Origin: a bacterium
GTDB taxonomy: Bacteria; UBP15; UBA6099
Reading direction: 5' to 3'
DNA length: 64,000 nucleotides
Assembly (NCBI GenBank): GCA_029564595.1
Contig: JAKQPS010000160.1
Coordinates: 62,001 to 126,000, forward strand
Positions 59,601-64,000 of this stretch are shown in pieces. Both the position numbers and the translations under genes were made by a program. The number at the start of each line of letters is the position of its first letter. Within the stretch, counting starts at the first letter, position 1. The notes beneath the pieces were generated by a model that saw only the letters and a list, made by a program, of their open reading frames with translations, searched no databases and was not told where the DNA came from.

Positions 59601-62210
59601 TGGATCGACCTTGTCGATTCCGAAGTGATACCCCTCGCGGGATTGGACGAGCTTTCCCTTCACGACTATGGGACGGTGACGATGTATCCTAGGGCGGACC
59701 ACGTCGAGTTGACGGCGGACGCTTCTTTCTTCGCCGCAGCCACCAGCACGGTCTCAATCGCCGTCAGAGACAATGAAGGCAACATCATAACCGTAGGCCC
59801 GCATTCTGAGTTGAAGGTTCTGTTCTCGATGTCGGGCGGCTCCGTTTCTCCGCCTTCATTGAAAGACATCACGGACACATCGCTGGACAACGCTTCCAAT
59901 ATTTCGGGGGCCGCAGACACGAGCTTGACCGGAGAAGTCGCGGTTGGTGAAGGCGCTGTGGATATTTTCGACAGCGTGGTGTCCGGAGCCACGCCCATAC
60001 TGTTGTCCGCGGAAGCGGCGGACATTGTTCTTGAGCAGAACTTCGCGGCGAACACCGCCAATCTCGCTATCGACGTCGAGCATGCCGCCGCGTACAAAGT
60101 TGTCATTCATCAACCGGCGAACGTGACGACTGACGACGTGGCGACTGTGACCATTGAAATCCAGGACGAGTCGGGCAATGTCGTTGAATCAGGGACGCAG
60201 TATCCCAAGATAACCCTGACCGGAAGCGCGCTCATATCCTCTGTCGTGACCGGGACGAGATTCTCTCCGATCGGCGCGGATCCCGTGGATGAAATGACCA
60301 TTGAGACGGACAACGGGCGCATCGTGATAGAAATTTCGGACACAGTGGCAGAAACCACAGCCATCTCCGTTAGCAATGTTCTGCTGGAGCTTCCCGTGCC
60401 GGTGGACCTGACGTTCGCGCACGGAGCGCCTGCCGCGGTTGTCATAACGGATGTTTCTCACGCGACCCAGTCGGCGGGCGACGACGTTTCGGTTGAAATT
60501 GAAATCCATGACGCAAACGGCAACCTCGCCACTTCAAGCGAACCTATATTCACTGTCACAGCGGTGGGCGACGGAAACAACACCGCCAAGTTCACAGCCG
60601 CGACGACGGGCGACATCGTGTCTGGCGTTAACACCCACATTGCAGCCGTAAAAGCTTCCGGGGGAATTGTCGTTCTGACTCTGACTGATCAAAGCGCGGA
60701 GACTGTTGATATCTCTCTCCAAGACTCTGCGGGCGTAGGCCCCGCGTGGGACTGGACTTCGACGGATGAAGTGGAATTCTTCCAGTCCGGCATAGACTAT
60801 ATTACCGTCGACAGGACTACGGTGACTCTCATAGCCGGACAGTTGACGCCGGCAATAGTTGTTTCCGTTTTCGATGAGTTCGGCAACCCGGCGACAGGCA
60901 GGGCCTTGGACTTGACCGTAACCCTCAACTCATCCAGCGCTCAAGACCTCTTCTATACGACGGATCCTCCCGGCGCGGCGGTAACTTCCATAACCATCCC
61001 CGCCGCCGGATACTTCGCTCATTTCTATTACTACGACACGAAGGCAGGCGTGGCGACGATAACCATGTCCGCCGCCGGAGCGGACGACGTGACGACTCAG
61101 GCGACTGTCAATCCCGGCGCGCCCATAAACGCTGTCACCGTGACGACATCCTGCGGCTACGTCGACGCCAGCCAGCCCACAGGGTTCACCTGCAAACAGG
61201 AAAAGACAATCAACGCCCAGCCTTTCAACCTAGTCGAGTATCCGCGCACCGCGACTGATTCTTATGAATATCAGATCGTCGCCGACGGGCACACCAGAGG
61301 GGTGATAAAACTTCTCGTGGTTGACCAGTACGGCAACGCTATAGCCGGGGAGGACGTCAATTTCGTTGTTTCCGGCCTAACGGGCGCGGTCGTTTCTCCG
61401 GCGTCCGCCACTACGGACGCTGACGGAAAAATTACCGCTGAGATAACTTCGACAGCAGTCGGCTCCGCGCTAGTCAGGGCTGATCTCGCCGATTACGCGT
61501 ATGACTACGGCGTGTCGTTCACGGCGACTTTCAAAGCTGACGACAGGACGCCGCCCACAATCGCGCGGTTCGACAGCAAGACGCTCGTGGACGGCGACTA
61601 TGTGGACGCCCTCGGACCTATCGTAATCAGCGTCGTTCTAGACGACCCCGGGGACAATGCGGTGGGAATCAACTTGGCGGACGCCGACGCGATAACCGTA
61701 GCGGTAATGGCGGTCGGTGGCGGAACAGTGAACGGCGTGACGAACAAGACCGGGTGCGACTCCGAATTGGACTTGTCCGACTGCGTGGTGAGCTGGGAGC
61801 CGTTTGTCAGCATGACTGCCGGCTCTTATGAAGCGACTCTGACCGTCAAAGACAGGAATGGGAACGAACAGACGCAAGCATGGACGGTGGTTGTGGAGGG
61901 AAGCGCGGCCCTCAAGGACGTGTTGGCAGGCCCCGGCGTGTTCGATCCCCGGAGCGGACAGTCCATGACGATTTCGTTCCAGTCTTCCGAGGCGGGCGCG
62001 GTCGTGACTCTGGAAATCTATAACAGGTCTGGCCAACTGATACACCGGGATGTGCTGGTGGCCGACGCCGGATACAACTATTTCGAGTGGGCGGGACGCA
62101 CGCTCTATGGCAATTTGCCCGGCAACGGCATTTACATTTTCAGGCTGACGGCCAATATGGCGGGGCAAGTGACTTCTCAGACTGGCAAACTGGCGGTGTT
62201 CAAACCGTAA
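50613..62210 (+). CDS. Giant secreted repeat protein (3865 aa), adhesin-like
   Basis: The protein starts at ATG 50613 with a Sec signal peptide (RRHFIVLLLMLGALTICCGGAFA). Residues ~25-537 hold several diverged modules containing DELG. Residues 538-2715 are 24 tandem modules of ~91 residues, each with (L/V)EDELGN, GATVTSGAGG, DGSYYCAVP and GY blocks; the overall form resembles a carboxypeptidase-regulatory-like beta sandwich, and two cysteines per module suggest a disulfide. Residues ~2716-3760 hold further Ig/Big-like modules (e.g. VVDQYGNAIAGEDV, near 3565). The last ~95 residues match FlgD-like Ig domains (VTLEIYNRSGQLI, GIYIFRLT), common as C-terminal sorting or anchoring modules. It is probably a fibre-like cell-surface or secreted protein. 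A sigma-54-type promoter precedes it and a PorV-like barrel follows. Confidence 0.85.
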   Translation: MRRHFIVLLLMLGALTICCGGAFAADCTSVGAGPGDICIVLQDELGNPIAGDVDTVVEFLTEGSDGSLSNPNVQFDLYDGHANDSSGSPADGVILVTAAQLASWNAFNFGNPAPYDWRISVTSASGFVKYPAEDLFYSQAAVNTASSDPIQLEYSLHVSLVDELGAPIDSGGGQIEITGFAACNGTYRDGVPGEDNDGVEDGEIYVLCPVVNPTAIGVEVTADGFTDFDIPAVVISRDSQALETTSQQYTLKINSGDIEDFLANTITPADAADVSGWFTESTTAVAKALVDGGDVYIAADGAGDLTIRYPGYLEKTIAVTPVTTAQTTVAYTGADGLDYQIVVNYGGGNVEDELGGALGFDAADAFVVSATCGGAVIPHTAADDGAAWYIAPETAPGALYVTISRAGYVDTCDNSTVTTTWTAADSPAFEPGDSDGLPFTVKVVVEDELGNAITGATAVITGGETAIDGGLGDGDGMADGVIYIAQDPAALGAGPHEITVSKAASGFIEWADATKTISATAQTEYTTANEYTVKVSALEDELGNTLTGATVTSGAGGAVACVEPAAPDGSYYCAVPDGETSEVTAAMPGYIENTAATLGGADEDGAQIVQDMSDGTGSELLFTVMVSALEDELGNTLTGATVTSGAGGGVACVEPAVADGSYYCAVPDGETSAVTAAKTGYITNTAATLGGAAEAGPQLTQDMSDGSGDELLFTVKVDPVEDELGNTLTGATVTSGAGGAVACVEPTIADGSYYCAVPDGETSAIVASISGYIAGGAADNGSADEDGAQVVQDMSDGSGDELLYTLKIPDLQNEIGDTLLGATVTSGTGGAVACDEPAAPDGSYYCAVPNGQTTAVTAALDGYITRAATTVGNADEGGAQLEQIMTDGSGKELLFTVKATIENEVGDTITGATVNSGAGAAVACLEEAAPDGNYYCAVPNGETSEVIASFGGYVTRTAATVGNANVGGSQHVQNMTDGSGKELLFTVKISPLQNEIGGTLTGATVTSGAGGAIPCVEESVPDGNYFCPVPNGQTSNVTAVKSGYITGTSLGLGNAAEAGPQLMHDMSMGSGNELLFTVVVTTLENEVGATVNAATVASGAGAAVTCSQKAVPDGNYYCAVPSGETSEVVAGKSGYVNRTKVSIGNAAAGGPQRIHDMTDGSGSELLFTVKVSTLEDEIGNTLTGATIRSGDLADIVCVEETAPDGNYFCAVPDGQSSAVVAAKSGYVTENAATLGAAAAAGPQRIHDMTDGSGGELLFTVKVTLLEDELGNLQTGAAVTSGTGGAVVCVEDGVPDGSYYCAVPSGQTSEVAALVDGYAKRTAATLGNASASGPQREQIMSDGTGKELLFTVKATLEDELGNVITGATVTSGAGGAIACAEDAAPDGNYYCAVPWGQTSAVSAASAGYVTSTAVSLGNASDASQLLQNMTEGTAGELLFTVKVSALENELGDTITGATVTSGAGGAIACDEPAVADGSYYCAVPDGETSAVTAVYAGYITGAAGTLGAAAEAGPQLIQDMSAGTAGELQFTVIVSALEDELGNTITGATVTSGAGGAVGCVEPAVADGSYYCAVPNAETSATTAAKTGYITGVAVDIGNASAAGPQRSQDMSAGMAGELQFTVMVSALEDELGNPLTGATVTSGAGGAVACVEPAAPDGSYYCAVPDGATSDVTAAKAGYVTGTSTGLGNANESGAQLSHDMSDGTGGELLFTVKVTALENEVGDTLTGATVTSGAGGAVACVEDAVPDGSYYCAVPNGGTSAVTAAITGHVTGTVASAGAADESGIQIEQDLSDSSGDELLLTLKVTLEDELSNPLTGAAVTSGAGGAVACVEDAVPDGSYYCAVPDGETTATEASLGGYVTMTALTLGGAAEAGPQLVQNMVAGTGEELPYTVKVSMLEDELGNPITGATVTSGAGGAIVCVEPSVPDGSYYCAVPDGETSAVTASLAGYVTATAGTLGNADESGAPLVQDMSAGTAGELLFTVKVSALEDELANPLTGATATSGAGGAVACVEPAVADGSYYCAVPDSEISDVSAAKSGYITGGATGLAVASESGPQREHDMSDGTGNELQFTVIVSALEDETGNALMGATVTSGTSGAVACVEPAAPDGSYYCAVPDGETSDATASIAGYVTGTSTGLGNADESGAQLDHDMSDGSGGELLYTVKVSTLENEVGDTLIGATVTSGAGGAIACVEDIVPDGNYFCAVPDGETSAVTAAIAGHVTRTAATMGAADEGGAQLVQDMSDGSGDEMLFTVKVALEDEVGGAVTGATVSSGDGALVACVEDIVPDGFYYCAVPDAESSEVEAAAAGYITTTAATAGPADENGSQIVQSLVDGSGEEMLFTVKLTILEDELGNTLTGAAVTSGAGGAVACVEDVVPDGAYYCAVPNGETSAMAAAKTGFITGGAADNGNADENGVQVLQDMSDDTGDELLFTVMLTVLEDELGNPLMGATVTSGTGGAIACVEPAVADGSYFCAVPDGETSDVTAAKTGFITGGASGLLAAAEAGPQRAHDMSDGTGDELLFTVKVTALEDELGATLTGATVTSGTGGLIACLEPAIVDGSYFCAVPNGETSAVTAALDGYITHTAATLGGADENGAQLEQDMSDATGDELLFTVKASVEDELGNTLTGATVTSGTGGATACLEDGVPDGFYYCAVPNGETSAVTAALIGYITSTRTSAGNVNVGGSQILQDMTDGSGDELLYVIRIDAAQEELGNAVDIEVGDVATLYNTAGCSGLEAPLDPPAYDAATEAWYIRIAPGSYYANLSKTGYVDACDATTVAAAAAGPQAIPTFTLAGGDPLRYGLKVKVYDEYDRPITNATLTHGGLPPVHENIGVEANTYYFDTAGAAGLVVSKEGYQTINQTTAGRTTEPGGGAIKQTSLTLTGKSSGSLEDGDIAAIPAGTVETRNGLRLLNNVKLTLQYDNGVDSGGLLGLGSLTNFYFLSATGSRVIPSAFIEVDPVNLPGEYHFRVPGTTASVQVKDVDYNENPWIDLVDSEVIPLAGLDELSLHDYGTVTMYPRADHVELTADASFFAAATSTVSIAVRDNEGNIITVGPHSELKVLFSMSGGSVSPPSLKDITDTSLDNASNISGAADTSLTGEVAVGEGAVDIFDSVVSGATPILLSAEAADIVLEQNFAANTANLAIDVEHAAAYKVVIHQPANVTTDDVATVTIEIQDESGNVVESGTQYPKITLTGSALISSVVTGTRFSPIGADPVDEMTIETDNGRIVIEISDTVAETTAISVSNVLLELPVPVDLTFAHGAPAAVVITDVSHATQSAGDDVSVEIEIHDANGNLATSSEPIFTVTAVGDGNNTAKFTAATTGDIVSGVNTHIAAVKASGGIVVLTLTDQSAETVDISLQDSAGVGPAWDWTSTDEVEFFQSGIDYITVDRTTVTLIAGQLTPAIVVSVFDEFGNPATGRALDLTVTLNSSSAQDLFYTTDPPGAAVTSITIPAAGYFAHFYYYDTKAGVATITMSAAGADDVTTQATVNPGAPINAVTVTTSCGYVDASQPTGFTCKQEKTINAQPFNLVEYPRTATDSYEYQIVADGHTRGVIKLLVVDQYGNAIAGEDVNFVVSGLTGAVVSPASATTDADGKITAEITSTAVGSALVRADLADYAYDYGVSFTATFKADDRTPPTIARFDSKTLVDGDYVDALGPIVISVVLDDPGDNAVGINLADADAITVAVMAVGGGTVNGVTNKTGCDSELDLSDCVVSWEPFVSMTAGSYEATLTVKDRNGNEQTQAWTVVVEGSAALKDVLAGPGVFDPRSGQSMTISFQSSEAGAVVTLEIYNRSGQLIHRDVLVADAGYNYFEWAGRTLYGNLPGNGIYIFRLTANMAGQVTSQTGKLAVFKP
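52224..58757 (+). repeat. 24 tandem ~273-bp coding repeats
   Basis: Twenty-four in-frame modules, 90-91 codons each, occupy 6534 bp. Modules 4-8 are the most diverged (LQNE/IENE/LENE starts, EEAAPDG variants), while modules 1-3 and 11-18 are closest to consensus. Cys pairs (AC-V-E...YYCAVP) are kept in all but a few positions. Long stretches of near-identical DNA make recombination and copy-number change likely. Confidence 0.95.
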
Positions 62211-62271
62211 ACGGCAGCGCGCGAACGCGGCTTCCGGTCAACTAACTATACAGGGAACAGGTGCGACGACT

Positions 62272-63720
62272 TTGAAACTGACACTGATATCGAGAATGGC
62301 AATAGCCGCTCTGGCGGTCACGATTGCGGCGGCGGCGGGCGCGCGCGCTCAGGACGCCACCGCTCAGACCGACTTCTTCCGCGAAGGCTCCACCGCCCGC
62401 TCCTTTGGCATGGGCAACGCATTCGTCGCCGTCGCGGACGACATAGGAGCCGCTTATTGGAACCCCGCCGGGCTGGCCCTGCTTTCCGGCTCCACTTTCT
62501 CCACCACGAGGTCGACTCTCGACATCTTCGACCTTAACACCCAGACGCTTTCCTTCGCGGCTCCCGCCTACGGAGGCGTCGCCGCCCTCAACTTGGTTTA
62601 CTCTTCCATCAGCGGCGGAATAGAGACCGAGTTCGATCCTATAACCGGCAGGCTCGTTCCGATCGGAACCTTTGAAGAAACCGATACCGCCTTCTCTATT
62701 TCCTACGGCAAAGAATATAAAGAGAATTTGTATCTCGGCGGAACGATCAAACACGCAATGCAGAAGGTGTCGCGGTTCAGCGCCTCCGGCTTTGGCCTTG
62801 ACCTCGCCGCGCTTTATCAATACAACGATTACATCCGCGCCGGGCTTGTTCTTCAGAATGTCGGCGACATGGATATCGGCTCCGACACCATTCCATTCAA
62901 CGTCCGCGTCGGAGCTTCAATCATAGTTCCTCAAGAACCAAAACTCCTTATCGCCGTGTCTTATGAAACGGAATATCTCAACGAATCCGTCGCGTCCATC
63001 GGAGCGGAATACCGCTTCGCCGAAAACCTGACCGCCCGCTTGGGCGGCAACGAAGACGGCCTTTCAGCCGGACTCGGCGTCCGCTTCGACAAGTTCCACC
63101 TCGATTATTCTTTCAACAGAAACGACGACTCCGGAGACGAAAACAGATTGACGGTCGGCTACTACGTAGAGTCTCGAAAGAAGGCCCCGGAAAAGAAGGG
63201 GCAGGAGGCTCAAGCGACCGCGACTACGGAGTCCGAACAGCCGAGGACGACTCCGTCAAGGCCTGAAAGAGCAAAGAAAACAGAAGACGCAGACCCCGCG
63301 CCGGAGAGCGCTTCCGCGCCCGCCGAAGACGAACCGCCCAAACGCGGTCGCGGCAAAAAAGACGACGAAGAAAAACCGGCGGCGACGGAACCCGCTCCGG
63401 CGGCGGAAGAGACCGCCGCAACGAGCGTCCCGAAAAGAGGGACGATTTCCACGCCTGAACCGGCGGCTCAGCCGGAAAAGAAACAGGAAGCCGCAGTCGC
63501 GCTTCCTCCTCTGCCTTCCAAATCTGAAGTTCCAGCCGCTTCCGAAAGCGACATGAAACTTCAGCCTGTCGGCGGGGGAGATGGCCGCAGGGTTGACCTT
63601 CCGGGGCTGGACGACCTTCTGGGCGAACCCGAACCTCCGGAAGCGAGGATGTACCGCGAGGAGCAGTCGAGAAGAGACGGACGCATCGGCGAAGGTTCGT
63701 TCAGGTTGGAGCCTAGATAG
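62272..63720 (+). CDS. PorV/UPF0164-like outer-membrane beta-barrel protein
   Basis: A 482-residue protein; TTG 62272 lies after AGGTG. A signal peptide (ISRMAIAALAVTIAAAAGARA) is followed by ~270 residues of alternating strands with the family's opening: REGSTARSFGMGNAFVAVADDIGAAYWNPAGLAL, as in UPF0164 and PorV/PorQ outer-membrane proteins. Barrel strands continue to about residue 300 (LTVGYYVES). A ~180-residue Pro/Ala/Glu/Lys-rich tail without predicted structure then runs to the end, unusual for the family and perhaps periplasmic. PorV shuttles type IX cargo to the cell surface; the adjacency to a giant protein with a FlgD-like C-terminus suggests, but does not show, a similar role. Confidence 0.75.
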   Translation: MKLTLISRMAIAALAVTIAAAAGARAQDATAQTDFFREGSTARSFGMGNAFVAVADDIGAAYWNPAGLALLSGSTFSTTRSTLDIFDLNTQTLSFAAPAYGGVAALNLVYSSISGGIETEFDPITGRLVPIGTFEETDTAFSISYGKEYKENLYLGGTIKHAMQKVSRFSASGFGLDLAALYQYNDYIRAGLVLQNVGDMDIGSDTIPFNVRVGASIIVPQEPKLLIAVSYETEYLNESVASIGAEYRFAENLTARLGGNEDGLSAGLGVRFDKFHLDYSFNRNDDSGDENRLTVGYYVESRKKAPEKKGQEAQATATTESEQPRTTPSRPERAKKTEDADPAPESASAPAEDEPPKRGRGKKDDEEKPAATEPAPAAEETAATSVPKRGTISTPEPAAQPEKKQEAAVALPPLPSKSEVPAASESDMKLQPVGGGDGRRVDLPGLDDLLGEPEPPEARMYREEQSRRDGRIGEGSFRLEPR

Positions 63721-63776
63721 CGCTCATTTCTCATAGACGCGGACAGTTCCGGGCCACGCCGCCCGGAGGAGGTTTT

Positions 63777-64000
63777 GTGGCTGAAGCAAAAAAAACGGGT
63801 TCCGCAAACAGCCTAGTGTGGTATTTATGCGTCATTCTCACATTGGCCTCTGCCGCCGCAATCGCCGCTTTCGGATTTTATTACGCTGCAAATCAGAATA
63901 ACGTAGGCAGAAGGGTGGTTCTCATTATGGGCGCGGAACCGCCTTCGGCTGATGCTAAGCTGGACGACGTCAGGCTGTGGCTGGACTCGTACTCGGATGC
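63777..64000 (+). CDS. Membrane-anchored protein (3' partial)
   Basis: GTG 63777 follows GGAGGA at six bases; the frame is open to the window end (74 codons seen). A single N-terminal membrane helix (LVWYLCVILTLASAAAIAAFGFYYA) follows a short Lys-rich segment, so most of the protein should be outside the cytoplasm. The visible part after it has no recognised domain. It follows the barrel gene by 56 bp and probably belongs to the same unit. Confidence 0.6.
   Translation, partial: MAEAKKTGSANSLVWYLCVILTLASAAAIAAFGFYYAANQNNVGRRVVLIMGAEPPSADAKLDDVRLWLDSYSD

Overview
The window looks like chromosome from an uncultured, diderm (Gram-negative) bacterium. The native backbone is GC-rich. It carries a complete F-type ATP synthase operon, NADP-type isocitrate dehydrogenase, class I two-subunit fumarase, PMM/PGM, MoeA and ABC-F proteins, a PorV/UPF0164-type outer-membrane barrel and a giant secreted repeat protein ending in a FlgD-like Ig domain. 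That last pair recalls FCB-group and related candidate phyla, but the sequence alone does not fix the lineage.

Positions 1-14615 are the right-hand part of an AT-rich integrative element. It ends with excisionase, tyrosine integrase and a 3' fragment of tRNA-Gly(GCC), so the intact tRNA and the other half of the element should lie left of the window. Visible cargo: a 5'-truncated SNF2 helicase with a C-terminal Mrr-like nuclease domain; a DGxHR (ParB-like) protein fused to a zinc-metalloprotease motif and flanked by 58-bp direct repeats; a lipoprotein with a coupled leader peptide; a block with a serine recombinase and DUF932-like protein; an archaeo-eukaryotic primase behind an attenuator-like leader; a protein resembling an IS1595 transposase with its catalytic motif gone; a second DGxHR protein; and an unknown 279-aa protein. 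No phage structural or conjugation genes are visible.

14616-19066: a membrane protein, a UROD-family protein and a horizontally acquired toxin-antitoxin-chaperone (HigB-HigA-SecB-like) operon. 19067-26498: a LacZ-type GH2 protein with an altered acid/base residue, followed by a DUF1611/enolase-superfamily pair resembling DgcN-DgcA (D-glutamate use), convergent with an ABC-F ATPase. 26500-29500 is a degenerate, repeat-filled patch: a MITE-like family with terminal inverted repeats, other direct repeats and small AT-rich membrane ORFs, two of which end inside repeat copies.

29501-37703: moeA, a large hybrid sensor kinase, icd, the two fumarase subunits and phosphomannomutase. 37700-45263: atpZ-atpI-B-E-F-H-A-G-D-C with a clear terminator; atpG has no ATG/GTG/TTG start. 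45672-50154: RhlE-type helicase, PfkB kinase, DUF362-ferredoxin and a crotonase.

50155-64000: an AT-rich control region with a sigma-54-type promoter precedes a 3865-residue exported protein containing 24 tandem ~91-residue modules, each with two conserved cysteines. A PorV-like barrel and a partial membrane-anchored protein follow, probably as one surface or secretion unit.
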